A stretch of DNA of 64,000 bases from Vigna angularis (Eukaryota > Streptophyta > Magnoliopsida > Fabales > Fabaceae): positions 32,511,001 to 32,575,000 of the forward strand of contig NC_068975.1 of NCBI RefSeq assembly GCF_016808095.1, written 5' to 3'. Under the pieces are notes generated by a model, which ran no database searches, was not told the origin of the DNA, and worked only from the letters and a program-made list of their open reading frames with translations. Made by a program: the position numbers and the translations under genes. Below are positions 23,585 to 36,449 of the stretch, piece by piece; position 1 is the first letter of the stretch, and every line of letters starts with the position of its first letter.

Positions 23585-25867
23585 TCACCTGTGCCAACAA
23601 AGCTTTCTCCCACCCTCTCGCAAAATTTCATAGGCAAGTTTATACTTTTCAATGGATGTTGCACCAGCATCGATGTATTTAGATGCAGTTTCTCTTAGAC
23701 TCCATAGCATCAAATTTTTAAGTTCCTGAGAGCTGCTCCACGATTCTATGTCAGGAAAGACACCATCCTCAGCATTTCTTGTCCACCGATGTAAGATGTA
23801 GCGAGAAGGAACTTCTCTTAATTGTAATATCTGGAAAACCCTCAACACGTGTCTACAAAGAACACCATCATGCTCAAACATCTGACAGCTACAACTAATG
23901 CTGAGATTTGATGCATTAAATGTAACTACATGTTTCTCCATATCATTTCCACACCTTCGCACCATATATCTGCTCAGACCCCCTTCCTCAAATATTTTAA
24001 ACCCGAGATAGCTAAAGCACTGCAATAGCTCTTTTTGAAATACTTTGAATACAGCAAGAGTGTAAAGCCTTCTGCATTGTTCTTCCACTGGTTCTTTTGT
24101 TTGCAAAATGGGTTGAAAATTAGAAGTATTAAAATCCTCTTTTCTTTCTTCCTCACGGCGTCGCTCAAGACCCCTTTCGTACCGAGGAATGAACTCCAAG
24201 AGAGGTGTCTGGGCATTTAAAAGTGCACCAAAGAATGAATCAAGGCTTTCATTCATGGGAATGCCAGCAAAAAATGTGCCCTTTAAATACAACGGAACCC
24301 AAGATGCACGCTTCTCATACATCTCTTTTAGCCAAGTATTGTCCTTCAATCCATATTTGTTGAGTAGCACGTTCCATGTGGCGTCAAATTCATCAACTGT
24401 CTGACTCTGGTAAACACACTTTTCATAGTCTTTTGTAAAGCCATCACCCATCAGACCCATGTTCTCTTGTTCCTTTGCCTTAATTTGCCACAAAGAAAAC
24501 CGATGATAGGTTACAGGAAAGACTTTTGCTATTGCCCTCTGGACTGCAATATCTTGATCAGCAATAACTGTCAGAGGCTGCCGGCCAGACATTGCCCTAA
24601 GCCATGTCTGAAACAACCAAGCGAAAGATTCTTCAGATTCATCGGCAACTAAAGCACATCCAAGAAGCACAGGTTGCTTGTGATGATTGACCCCAACAAA
24701 AGTAGCAAAAGGCACCAAATAGACAGTTTTTCGGTATGATGTGTCTAAGGCTAGGACGTCACCAAACTGACTACATGAATATCTAGATCTGCCATCCGCC
24801 CAAAATATGCTCATACAATTACCATTGTCAACTTCCACAGCATAAAAGAATCCAGTATCTTCTGTCTGTCTTGTTTGAAAATACTCTAAAAGAACGTTGT
24901 ACCACTCACTTCTAATGTGATTTTGCCTACCTCCTCTAGGGACAGGGTAGTTATCGATTCTAAACAAGTCACCATTCACAAATCCAGTATCTGCATCGTC
25001 ATTCAGAATATTAGAAGAATGAATATCTTTTACCCTGCCCTCTTTTTCAGAGTCCAGATCATGGTTATGTTCCTTTCGGAGGCGGTCCACTGTCCACTTT
25101 CCTGTCGGCTGTCTCTTAATCCTTAAATAAGCCCCACAACCAACTCTTGAAGGATGCTGGAACCCCTCCTTGGAGCAAACAAATCGGCGGGATGTAATCA
25201 ATCCATCATTCTTGGAACGAAACAATTGACCAATTCGAACTCCAAAACCCAAATGCGCTGCATATGCATGATAAAATTGGTAGGCTTCATTAGGTGAACT
25301 GAACTCTTGACCCACATATGGTTCAGTCTTGGGCTGTCCTTCAAGTTCTTCCTTTCTCAGACGTTTGAAATCAATAATGCCAAAGGGACAAGAGGAATCA
25401 TTATTGGCTTCTTCCAGCAATTTCTTCCTTGGCCTCCTAGTAAACTCAGTAAGAGAGTTCACAACTGTATCACCTTTCTGTTCCAATGTTGGAGTACAGT
25501 TTTCCCCACTGATTTCAAGATTGTGATTATGGTCCTTATGAAAATGATCAATCACCCACTTTCCAGAACCATTTATTTGCACCCTTATGAATGCTGGACA
25601 GCCTGTTCTTGAACTGAGTTGACGTCCCTCTTTTGAGCACACAAATCTTCGAGAAGAAACTGATCCATCAGTTCTTGATCTATACAGCTGACCAATCCGA
25701 ACTTTAAATCCTGTTCGATTTGCATATGAAGTGTAGAACTTTAGTGCTTCATCTGCTGTGTCAAATTCCAACCCTAGGTACGGATCACAAGAAAAGTCTA
25801 TATCCTCCTCCACAATAGCATTAGTCATTGCAAGCTCAGTACCAACAAAATGCTCCTTTACAATCAT
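23585..25867 (-). CDS. FAR1-RELATED SEQUENCE protein, FRS7/FRS12 type, 760 aa
   Basis: Single coding exon. Two FAR1 DNA-binding domains are present (about residues 28-118 and 181-272), each with the RIGQL(Y/F)RS...SRRFVCSKEG core and ending in H-N-H-(N/D)-L. A MULE transposase-like domain follows at about 370-450 (DVLALDTSYRKTVYLVPFAT; ADQDIAVQRAI), then a SWIM zinc finger at about 650-672 (CSC...CRH). Paired FAR1 domains and a length near 760 match Arabidopsis FRS7 (764 aa) and FRS12, nuclear factors reported to repress growth and flowering genes. The FAR1 family derives from Mutator-like transposases. M1 (MIVKEHFVG) is the first ATG of the frame. Upstream, a donor-like CAAG|GTAAAT near 26382 suggests an intron in the 5' UTR. 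Confidence 0.92.
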   Translation of the reverse strand: MIVKEHFVGTELAMTNAIVEEDIDFSCDPYLGLEFDTADEALKFYTSYANRTGFKVRIGQLYRSRTDGSVSSRRFVCSKEGRQLSSRTGCPAFIRVQINGSGKWVIDHFHKDHNHNLEISGENCTPTLEQKGDTVVNSLTEFTRRPRKKLLEEANNDSSCPFGIIDFKRLRKEELEGQPKTEPYVGQEFSSPNEAYQFYHAYAAHLGFGVRIGQLFRSKNDGLITSRRFVCSKEGFQHPSRVGCGAYLRIKRQPTGKWTVDRLRKEHNHDLDSEKEGRVKDIHSSNILNDDADTGFVNGDLFRIDNYPVPRGGRQNHIRSEWYNVLLEYFQTRQTEDTGFFYAVEVDNGNCMSIFWADGRSRYSCSQFGDVLALDTSYRKTVYLVPFATFVGVNHHKQPVLLGCALVADESEESFAWLFQTWLRAMSGRQPLTVIADQDIAVQRAIAKVFPVTYHRFSLWQIKAKEQENMGLMGDGFTKDYEKCVYQSQTVDEFDATWNVLLNKYGLKDNTWLKEMYEKRASWVPLYLKGTFFAGIPMNESLDSFFGALLNAQTPLLEFIPRYERGLERRREEERKEDFNTSNFQPILQTKEPVEEQCRRLYTLAVFKVFQKELLQCFSYLGFKIFEEGGLSRYMVRRCGNDMEKHVVTFNASNLSISCSCQMFEHDGVLCRHVLRVFQILQLREVPSRYILHRWTRNAEDGVFPDIESWSSSQELKNLMLWSLRETASKYIDAGATSIEKYKLAYEILREGGRKLCWHR

Positions 25868-26700
25868 GATCCCAACTTCTTGTCCATTAAAATATAACTA
25901 TCAACATGGTAATGGAGAAAAATTCAAGGCAATAACAGTAGCATTCAAACGCTTTTAAACTTTAAGGAAGTTATGCATTAATTTTTCTTTTCTTCAACCT
26001 CCCTCTTACTAGTCAAGCAGAAGCACATTCCAGCCCCATAAGCTAAGTTCAAGGCAACTATTTCTGTAAAAACCGAAATAAACGCACTTGTATAAGAGAC
26101 AAACTTCAACACATTTTTATTCGTCCCTATCCTAATTCTTCAGGTGCGTAACTCGTTTCTCCATTTTCTCAGTGACCAAACAATCTGTCAACAGAAATAT
26201 CATAATCTAGACAAAAAGTAAATAAAAATAAAACGAATGAAGACAATCACAGGAATGAATATTAGGAGTAACGAGTACTATCGGAGTAAATTGAAGTTTC
26301 GAACGAAATCATGAGACAACGACGAAAGTCAACGCAGCTAGAAATAAATAAAGAGGTTAGGGTTTCAGAAACAAAATTTACCTTGAACATTGACGAATGG
26401 ATTGGACGATAAGGGAAAACTTTGAAATTGGAGGACTGTGGGAAGTGCAGAATCAGAGGAAATAAGTAATTTAGAAGGAGAAGATAGAGTAAACTGGGAT
26501 CATGTTCCCGTTTCTTCTTCACTTTGTGTTCGGTTCGGTGTTGCAATGGCAGTGCAGAATTGGATTTAAAGAGGATCCGGATCCATACCCGAATCCGATC
26601 GTGGTGTTTGTGGGTATCTACTTCAGAATCGGGTAAGCCACACACTACAACAATTGGCGTCATTTTCCAGAACATAAAAACACAATTTTTTTTTATTTCT
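25868..26700 (-). promoter_or_regulatory. 5' region of the FAR1-related gene
   Basis: A 5' UTR exon is likely around 26385-26560 on the minus strand, ending at CAAG|GTAAAT, with an intron running to near 25900. The 137-residue frame at 26262-26675 reads across the proposed splice site, has no recognised domain, and is better explained as leader and intron. Confidence 0.4.
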
Positions 26701-27003
26701 CTCGAAAACTTTATTTAAAAAAATAAATTAATTTAAAATATGATATATTTTAATTCATTTTCTCTTCAAATTCGATATAACTTTTAATTTATAAAAGACC
26801 GAATAACTATCCTGACAAGAAAAAGAAAAGGAACAATTAAACCTTGCAATTTTAAGGTCTTAAAAAAAATTATGCTGCTTTTAACAGATGAAACTTGCAT
26901 TTTATAATAATCACTTCTCATGTTTTTTCCTTCTTATAAAATCCAAAATTTTCAATAGTTCAATGTAATATTACTTAAACATAATAGTCCTAGAAATATT
27001 TTC

Positions 27004-27054
<51 letters not shown>

Positions 27055-28122
27055 GTAAAAAAAACTTGTACATACAAACAATTGTACTCATGAGTATATC
27101 TTACTATAGATAAAACTCAAAAATACTTGTACCTTCATATATTCGGTGTAGCTAAAATCTCTTGACATATATAAAATTAGACTAAAAAAAAACTTTTACC
27201 TAACAATACTTTATTGGTTAACAAAATTGTAATATATACAGTTGTTTTCACCTATGAACTTGTGAAATTTTAAACATGTATTAAAAAAATAAGAAATATA
27301 TTTTTTATTGTATATGAATAGTTGGAGATTACTTGGTTCATAAACTGTGTTCGTATGAGTTTTTATACTAACTCTTCCTTTAATTATATTTTTTTTTTAT
27401 TTTGACAAATTTTAGTAACAAAGGATTATTTTCTACTGTTGTTAGAGGATGCAAACATAATTTGATTATTTTTACCATATAGTTGTTTTGACTTTTATTC
27501 ATAATTAATATATTAGTACAAGTTAATATTTTTACCGTCAAAGTCTATTTTTACGTTTATCCACAGATTTTGTTTTTTTAATTATAGTTTTTATTTGTAG
27601 GTATATGTCATTTTTCTTGTAATATAAACACATGAAACATAAAAAAAGTAAAGTAAAATATTTTTTTATGAACTTAAATTAATTTTTATAGAACTTGAAA
27701 CAAAATTTTTAAAAAATATATATATGATCTGATTTCTTTCTTTAATTCATTTTTTCTTCATTTATATTTATTGTAATTTAACTTTGTCTGGAATCCACGA
27801 AGAATCTCCAACACAAATTGAACTTGAAGCAATTTTTTACTTTAATTTAACATTTAAATTACTTGCAATATGATGCAAAATGTTGTTGCAGTGGAGGGAT
27901 ATTACATAGGAATGATCACATCCTGAGATGAATTATTTATATGCAGACAGGGACAAACAAAAGAAAAGGGTAAAGGGCAGTATTAATGCAGTACTTTACA
28001 CATAATGCAGGCACTAGAAAATGTCAAACTCTATTGCATGGCCATGCCGTTTTAACTTCACAGCTAACAGAAAACACACTGTTCATCAAAATATGCCTCA
28101 TCACTTCCGTCACATAATTTTC
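26701..28122. other. Intergenic DNA
   Basis: Very AT-rich with a (TA)n tract at 27007-27052. The right 200-250 bp are probably 3' UTR of the endonuclease-type gene. Confidence 0.4.
27007..27052. repeat. (TA)n microsatellite
   Basis: TA run of about 46 bp. Confidence 0.95.
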
Positions 28123-30063
28123 CTATGGTACAAGTATTTTGGTAGGTGGGGTTGATTCCCTTACACCTGTTGCAGAACATGGTGGTGTTATTTTCACAAC
28201 CTTACTCTTTAGTTTTCTGCACTGTCTCATGACATTTTTCTGAGCAGATGCATTTACTCTCACAATGTCCACTTTCACTATATGATGATCAGAAGTTCCT
28301 TTTGAAGAAATCACTGAGTAGGACCCTGGCACGTACTTGTATGGAGAGTTTGGGGAAGCCAGAATGTAATCCACTCTTGTGCCATACTTGCATGTCCCCT
28401 GCACATCTGTTATTTCAGCACTCAACTTAGACTTCCATGTTTTTGAACAATCATGATCATAATAATCACCTAAGTTCACTTAGAAAGAGCAGTTGAACAA
28501 GTGAAAAATATATATATATATACTTTGGCCTTTAGCAATGATGACAATGGGCTCACATTCTCCTGCATAATCCTTTGCATCGATATAGCCTTTGGATTTC
28601 ATGAAGTTCATGACTTCTGACCTTGGCCTAGGCTTTCCGAGTTTCTCATAGTACTGCAACAAAAACAAACAATCTCAGATGAGTAATCTGCAACAATTTA
28701 ATGTAAACAGTTGTGAGAACTGAGAATGTTACATTAAAAATATCTGTCCATCTCTCAGATGAGTAATCTGCTCCATATAGTGAATTGAGACCTCCTGCTA
28801 AGATATGGGGAGTGTCATTGGAGCGAAATATTTCCTGCACTTGTTTCATTCTCCAATTCTCATCTAAGTGGTCAAGCTGAGTAGAATGCAAATTTATTTC
28901 TCCAGCCCAAGGCACATCAATTGTAGCCTTCAAAACATTCCTAAATCACACATGGAGTTGTCATTGCAGTTGTACACCGAAAAAATCTATAGTCTAAAAC
29001 AACAATAAAGGATTGGTATTGTAAGTTATTCTATTTCAATATTTTTGTGTAGTTAATTACACTGATAAATATATCAGAGAATGACAGAGGCATGGCAGTT
29101 TTTGTCTTTCAACAAATCATAATAATCACTATCATCATCGTGATTCATGACTAACTTCTTTTAACTGAAGAGTGGTAATCATTTCAATGGAAATGTGGGA
29201 GGAATAAAACACCTGAAATCATTATCATCAGCAATCTTTTGAACTTTCCACTTCTTAATTGGCCATTTGGATAAGATGGCATTTCCATATTCTGGAGCCC
29301 AACTCTCAGCAAACACATATTTCATCCCCAAGGCAGCTGCTAAATCAGAAAGAGGCTTCATGTTCTTCTCTTCTTCTGCTTTCACATCCTGCAGGGCCAT
29401 CACATCAGCATCAATCTCCCTCAGAACTTCCAGGATGCTTCTGCTGCTTGCGAATCTCTCACTGCCCTCACAGTAGTTCATAATGAAAGGAAAACACACA
29501 GGAGACCTTGCAGGGACCTGATGCCTGCCAGAAACATTTCCCATAATTCTATCTGATGTGCCCTCTTTACTATTTGCCAATGAAATCTCATTCTCGGGAA
29601 GATTAATAGAAACCTTCAAATTTGAACGTGGCAGAATGTTGGAGTCAGAAAGACTCTGAGCTTTGTTCAGAGAGGCATGCAATGGAGATTGCTTCAGTAT
29701 ACTCTTGGGAAAGTCACCCTTTGCGAGATTCTTCTTCTTAGAACTATGCTCATGATTGGAGACAACCCATTCATCAAATTCTGAAACAGCAGGTGCAAGT
29801 GAAAACATGGCAACATTGAATGTAGCAATCCTAATAGGCCTTCCAGATTCAGACTCAACCAATAGGCCATTTGAGTCACTTCTAGATTTGTTTTTACTCA
29901 ATTTTGCTCTGGGGTGGTGACCCTTAAAGTTCAATTTTCTAAACCTTTTGATCACAACTTTAGACCTGGGGCGCTTCCATAGTAGCCACAGTATCCTTGA
30001 ATAAAGGTGCCGGAGTTTTCTTCTAATGACACTAAACATCTCGCCAGAGAAACAATTTAACAA
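28123..30063 (-). CDS. Endonuclease/exonuclease/phosphatase family protein, At1g02270-like, 490 aa
   Basis: Four exons with GT-AG borders and matching phases: 29213-30063, 28733-28940, 28524-28653 and 28123-28406. The spliced frame is 490 codons plus stop, close to Arabidopsis At1g02270. The N-terminus is basic (residues 12-60, with LWLLWKRPRSK), possibly a membrane or nuclear signal. The EEP fold shows RIATFNVAMFSL, ADVMALQDVKAEEE, NAILSKWP, STQLDH, YGTRVDYILAS and the terminal SDHHIV histidine motif. The usual GDFNS metal motif reads GGLNS, so the catalytic Asp is missing there; I recall the same change in the plant family, so activity and substrate are unclear. The frame also runs upstream of exon 4 to 28479, but an acceptor at 28407-28408 gives the family-like KGQNVQGTCKYG join. 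Confidence 0.85.
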
Positions 30064-32490
30064 ACTCTCTTTTGGGAAGGAAAATATAAATTCAATGTTC
30101 TTTTTTTCATGACATGTTCATCATGATTTCTTTCACCAGCTTAATCAGTGGCACATCTTCCAAACGAGGCAATATATGGAATAAGTGGAGACAAAATTAG
30201 GTCCTAACTACTCCATGGAGGGAGATAGACAGAGTCAGAGAGTTGACAAAGGTGCAATGTTGTTGAGCTTCCTTTCCAACACAAGAAAACAAGGCCAACT
30301 GCTACCAACAAGAACAGAAGAAGTTAACTAATGTCTTGTTTTTATGTGTGTTAATGATAATAACCATTAAAATGCATAAAGCAACAAATGATTATTTTGG
30401 TGGGGTCAACCACTGTCCAGTGTAGTGGAAGCCTGCATATACATCCCGTGAGTTGCAGACATTTTTGACTGCATAACATCCATTGCGTAGGCTGATGCAG
30501 CTTTATACTTTTCTTATATAATGAGTTGAAATCTTAGCTTTCTCGAATGTATTATAAAAGGTTGTAGTTATTACATAAATAGTGGATCCGGCTTTCAATT
30601 TTTTAAACAGCATAACTTTGCATTATAACCTCTGAATAAAATTTGTCTATGTATGTTGTTGTAATTTTGATTGAGCTATTGTAACCCTCAAAAACATAGT
30701 TGGAAAACATGCATTTTGAAGTCCTTTTCACTAAACAAAAGTCAATGACTTAGGTAGAGAAAGTGGGACATGGATGGACAAGATTTGATAGCCACGCCTA
30801 TGAAAAATCAGCATGCAGCTGTTTCAATTGGTAAACTTCTACGATGCACTTTTCCAATTATGTGAAAAAAATTAATTTTACCCTAGTGCGAATAAACTGT
30901 GTTAGTAGTGAATATACAGGAGTTTTATTATTAAACAGAGATTTATAGAGAATATTCTTAGCACTCTCGAAAAAGAGTAATCTCACTCCTAACCTGTGTT
31001 ATTCTTAATAATTCTTTTTAATCTCTTTAGTTTCAATTCAAATTCTCTTTTGAGGGAACTAATTAAATCCCTTTTCAATTTTGAATATCTTTACTCTTTC
31101 AATATTACATATATTTTCTCTTTCAGTTTATGCCTTCTAAGTTGTTGATATTGTTTTTAATTCCCATGCAATATACTAAATACTTACAACTAATTACTTT
31201 TTTTGTTATTGTACTGTGGCTGTCTGGGCAATTATTGATTAACTGGCTTAGGACTACATATTAGGATTCATATCAAGCAACACTTCGATCAAATATCAAC
31301 TATGATCAAAAGGTCACAAACACTTAAAAATCTTAAATATTACTCATAATCAAGTTTATAGTTAAAAAAAAAATTACCAAAAATTGGATCATGTTTAAAA
31401 CTATGTCAATCACAAGCTTATTTTAAAAATTATAAATACAAGAATATGAAGTAAGAAGATAGGTGATTGCATTTATTACGAATTTAAATTTCATTATGTT
31501 AATTTAATTGTTTGGATACTGACTTAAGTGTCGAAATACTTTGACAAATACAACCATGTGCGGTTTGGAAGTAAAGCTTTAAGAACTTAGAAAAATAGTG
31601 TAACTTAAAGTAAAGACAATGTCAGAAGACTCGAAAAAAAAGTGTGAATGAGTGTATTGAGGTATGACCCCATAGCCCCCGTACACCCCAAAGAGTCACT
31701 TTTATTAGACAAAAAAGAAAAGTGAACATTTGAGTACCAAAAAACAAATTGAATTGGGAGCATTGGATAAACTCTGAACTGGAAACATTGAATTAGTGGG
31801 TGTCCAAAGATTTTTTTTTTTCAAAATTTGTGAAAGATTGTTTTTAACAATAATTAGTAATTAGAACATGAAAGAAGAATAATATATCTTTGACATAGGA
31901 TATTTTTAAATAAGTTTTACTCATACTATAGGTTAAGAAAAGTTTTTTTAATATCAGAAAATGATAATTCAACACAATGGTAGAGGTCGATTTGTTGGGC
32001 TTCGTCTGTGCAGATTCGAAGCCTGTTGTCGACCAGTGTTTTTATTTGTATTATATATGGGTTGGATACTAATGTTTTATTCTTTTATTTATATTTTAGT
32101 TACGGTTGATAATTTTTTTTTGGCAAGCTTCAATCTAGTTTAACAAAGAAACAAAAGAATTAAGTAGTTTAATCTATTTTTATTTTTTCCTTTTTTTGGT
32201 TTCTAGTGATGAGATCATAATTCAGATACGATTATGCCAATTGGAAATATATAGTAGATTAATTAGTGTAACTCACTATGATCAAATTCACCATAAATGT
32301 TCTTCCACGGATGAATTAATACGAATTAGCATCATAGAAGACTATGATTGTTTAAAATTTAAAATTTGCAAATCTTACCATGTGACAAATTACAAAATAT
32401 ACTCAAAATCAATTATATTAACAACTCAAGATAATAATATTTTAATCATTTTTTAAATTAATCATATTTATTTTATTTTATAATTTAGAA

Positions 32491-32549
<59 letters not shown>

Positions 32550-33106
32550 ATTATCACAGAGTTGTTATATGTAAGAGTATATTTTTTAAAGGGTATCAAA
32601 CTATAATTTTCCTTTAAAAAATTTGCCTAAAATTCACTCAAATAATTAAAATCGTTAACGTGGAAGTTTAGCTTAATTTTATAATTCTACAACCAATTTA
32701 CATACTAATATATGAAAAAGAAAATTCGTTGACATCATTTAACTATCATTTGACAATTTTTTATAAAATTAAAATGATTTGAACAAAAATTAATTTTTAT
32801 ATTTCCAAAGAAAAAAATAAAGAATAATGAGGGGTAAATTATGTGTAAGTACCATTGGCATTAAATTAAGGCAGATTGTACAAACAAAAATGCTGGCGCA
32901 AACAATTCAGCTCATTTGTTTCAATAAGTGAAGATCACCTTAAATATTAACTTGAAATCTGAAAGCCTGATTACTGAGAAGGAAAGAAAACAAGACTACT
33001 ACCACAATCTCCACAAATACAAGTTAACATGCGATGATGCTGAATCCCTTTGTGAACATCATGAACAAGATGAAGTGAGTTTTACATTAATCTACTGTTC
33101 AAATTC
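30064..33106. other. Intergenic DNA
   Basis: The first 250-300 bp probably hold the promoter and leader of the endonuclease-type gene. The rest is AT-rich, with a (TA)n tract at 32497-32543. No supportable gene. Confidence 0.4.
32497..32543. repeat. (TA)n microsatellite
   Basis: TA run of about 47 bp. Confidence 0.95.
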
Positions 33107-33805
33107 TCACTTACTGATCATGTAGACATTAAAAAAGTTGATCATGGAATCACTGACCATAGAACCATTGAGATGACCATGGAATTCACCAGAATTGTTT
33201 ATGATGCGTGTGTTGGGGAATGCTGCATGCGCGGAGGAACTAGGCGAATCAACACAGCCACCATAAGCCTTCTTCATAGCCGCCACCAAATCTACAAACG
33301 AAGCGTGTCGGGAAGGACCAGTTATGTTGCACACAAAAGAGCCTTTGGCAGCATCGTACCAAATCTGCACAACAACGAGAGACAACCTTTGTTCCGCAGT
33401 GCTGCACATGTGTGTCACAAACAAAGAGCCGCCGTGTGCGGTGGTGTCGTGTTTGGTAGCAACCAGATAACCACACCTGACGTGCGGAACGCCGTATCCG
33501 ATGCTAAACTGCCCTGCGTCTTTGCGAACGTCTAAAGTAGAACCTCCGTATTTGAGATCAATGGCGCCAACGCCTTTACGGCCTTCTTTGTTGGTTTCAA
33601 TGTCTCGAACCCTAATGTCCACTCTGGTTCCTTCTCTGTCGAAAGTGTAGTCTCTGAGAGAGACACTTGCAGTGCTAACGCCCACGCTCGCATGAAGGGT
33701 GCAGGTTTTTGAATCGGGAGTTGAGTATACCACAGATTGGTCTTTCCCGTCAGGGCTCTTTGACACTTCAACACTTGATATGTTGCTGCTATATGAGCTT
33801 CCCAT
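33107..33805 (-). CDS. Intronless hypothetical protein, 232 aa
   Basis: I do not recognise this protein. The frame is open for 232 codons and is clearly more GC-rich than the AT-rich DNA on both sides, which supports a real gene. It starts with a Ser-rich tail (MGSSYSSNISSVEVSKSPDG). The body is rich in alternating short hydrophobic stretches, as in a beta-strand protein (TLHASVGVSTASVSLRDYTF; GQFSIGYGVPHVRCGYLVA), then VVVQIWYDAAKGSF and a basic-hydrophobic VDLVAAMKKAYGG. There is no signal peptide, membrane segment or known catalytic motif. The C-terminal 30 residues are Asn/Ser-rich. An MGSS start could be N-myristoylated (Gly2, Ser at 3 and 4), but that is speculative. Confidence 0.65.
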   Translation of the reverse strand: MGSSYSSNISSVEVSKSPDGKDQSVVYSTPDSKTCTLHASVGVSTASVSLRDYTFDREGTRVDIRVRDIETNKEGRKGVGAIDLKYGGSTLDVRKDAGQFSIGYGVPHVRCGYLVATKHDTTAHGGSLFVTHMCSTAEQRLSLVVVQIWYDAAKGSFVCNITGPSRHASFVDLVAAMKKAYGGCVDSPSSSAHAAFPNTRIINNSGEFHGHLNGSMVSDSMINFFNVYMISK

Positions 33806-34764
33806 AGTCTATCTCTTTCTCAAATCACCTTCTTTTTACTTAATTTTTTTGCCATGCATCGGTCTGTGTGTTATATCCTCTTCGCTGGATTCTGAACTAG
33901 CTTAGAAAGTAAGCATAGTTCATCATTTTTGTCAAAGATAACTACCACCCTTCTTCTCCGCATAAGATTCTATACATCAGTGGGTTTTCTTTCTGTTATA
34001 TTCTTTATCTCCTGAGGATAATACTAACAAGATACCCTCTATCTATGTTATTTTCAAATTTCGTTGGAACCAATATATATATATATATAACAAATAAAAA
34101 AAATGGAAAGTAAGATTATGAAAACGGTTATTAGACCCGGCTTAATCCTGGTTGACAATATAGTGAATTGGTGGAATAAATGGATTGATTTGACTCAATT
34201 AATTACAATTTTTTTTATTAAAAAATTAACAAAAATTTTCTAATTAAATCTATATAAAGGTGGAAAAATCTTAAATTATATTTATGATCAATTAAATATG
34301 AGATTTTATTCAAAAAAGATATCACAAAATTTCTCTAACAAAATTTTAATGACTTCATAACGATTCAAATGTGTTTTTACATAAAAATTGAGTTACTAAG
34401 TATAGATTTGTGAATTTTTCATATTATATAATTATTTTATACAAAAATAATTTAACTCAAACCTCCATTTCAATTTTTAATATTTTATTATAAAATGATT
34501 ATCCTAACAAAAACTACTTATTAGAAAAATTAGGTAGATTGTGAGCAACTCGTCTCACCACGGATTCAATTCGGCTGAATCCAATTTAAAATTAACCCGT
34601 ATCAAAATTAAAAAAAAAATCAACTCAATATGATCCAAACATATTTTGACGCATGGATTTCAAACCATTTTCACGGTGAAAAGTAATCAATTTCATCTAA
34701 TTTAAAACTCTTACAAATATACTTTGAATTCATCTGACTCATTAACCGATCAAGTTAGACTAGA

Positions 34765-34829
<65 letters not shown>

Positions 34830-36449
34830 ATATAAATTTTAAAGTAAAATTAGACAAACAATATTTCCAACTAAATGAACCTGGTGATTTTCAACTAACA
34901 CTTTTTAGAGCTTTTGACCTGTTTGTTTTGTTAGACTAGATCAAATGGATTCAAATATTTGAAGTCAAATTTTAGAAATCATGCCGTCAAACTTTTGAAT
35001 ATACCAGACAACTTTACTTCCAATAAGCGTGCCAGTGGGGGAGTTTTATTATGCTTGAGGGGTCTTCCCCCAATTTTTTTTTTCATATATATAAATTAAT
35101 ATACTAATAAAAAATTTATTTGAATTTTAATATATTTGGAATTTCCAAAATTTGTGTACTTGACACTCTTAACATATTTTCTAAAGATCTGTTATTGGTG
35201 TTAATTCACAGGGGCAGCATCTTCTGTGGTCTCCACCTCACAGGGGCAGAATTTGTACTTATTTCTCTATAATCATGTACATTGAATAGGTGGCATATTA
35301 TTAAGATGTATCAATGTCTATAAAAAAGTGACAATTTTTTCTTCTGATAGGATTATGTGACAGGATATGCATTCCCCTCCTAAAAATAAACCAGTGGAAG
35401 TGCCAAGCACATCGAAGAGAATGGAAACAACTAAAGGGAAGTACAGTATAGGATGAATGGCTACTACTGAACGAAATCTCAGACCCAACTACTGATGTAA
35501 TGATTGAAAGCATTAGTGTTATTGCAGTCACATCACACAATAATCCACGTGTATTATTCTGTGTTAAAAGACATTTTTCTTAACTTGGGAAGGATCACTG
35601 TATACGAAACAAAGCAATTAATCTTTCATGTTTTAAAACCCTTCTCCGAATGTTGTTCTACTTTACCATCATGCCGGGCCTTTTGGTTTTCGATTGTGTT
35701 CCATGATCAAAGATTTAGCCCTCCAACCATCACCATTGACCACCATCTCCTACATTCTTTCATAATTTATTTCAGTAATTTTTGCTCATCGATTCTTATT
35801 GCGTGTTTTTTTGTATTTGAACAAGTCATAACGGTTATTATTGTACATGTAACGGCAAAAATCATATTAAGAGACACTAAATTGTAAGAGTATCCTTCTA
35901 GTGGCAATGTTTTCTCCAATTTGGATTTTCTTCTAAGTGTTTTCTTGCTGTTTCTCTGTTGTGCCTTCAAAATACACAGATGAACATTGATTTTAATGTT
36001 TTAAAATATATTAAAAAGATTATTAAAATACCAACATCGGTGTATTGATTATTGATAATGCTCAGCAGAAAACAGTACCAAAAAACTTAGTAGAAAATCT
36101 GCATTCTGTTTTCTTGATTTACTTGGTTTATTTTTTAAGATTACCTTGATAGTTGGATCAAAGCTTGTGTTCAAACATTTTCAACTTTTTCCAGAGCCAA
36201 AAGATTATACATGTAATCAGGAGCTGAGCATTCATTTAAAGGAGAAAGACAAGTGTAGCTTGATGAGAGAAGAGAGCTTCAAATAAAACTGCGACAGCAG
36301 ATTAAAGGATGTCGTAACAGAAGAATCAACCTTGGCATTGAAAGCAACTTAATGTATCTGAACTCGAAATGCATGATCTGAATGCATTATTCTTTTCCAG
36401 AGCGTCTCACGGACATTATTCAAAACACTCACTTCATCCAAGTAAATAA
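33806..36449. other. Intergenic DNA
   Basis: AT-rich, with (TA)n at 34769-34828 and a short one near 34075-34088. Chance ORFs only. The right 150-250 bp are probably the 3' UTR of the RF298-type gene. Confidence 0.4.
34769..34828. repeat. (TA)n microsatellite
   Basis: TA run of about 60 bp. It generates a spurious IYIYIY reading frame. Confidence 0.95.

Noticed and set aside
26262..26675. 137-residue ORF on the minus strand
   Set aside because: Covers the likely leader exon and intron of the FAR1-related gene; crosses a donor site and has no domain.
34724..34939. 71-residue ORF on the plus strand
   Set aside because: Most of it is translation of a (TA)n microsatellite (IYIYIY).
35504..35887. 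127-residue ORF on the plus strand
   Set aside because: No domain, AT-driven composition, no leader or splice signals.
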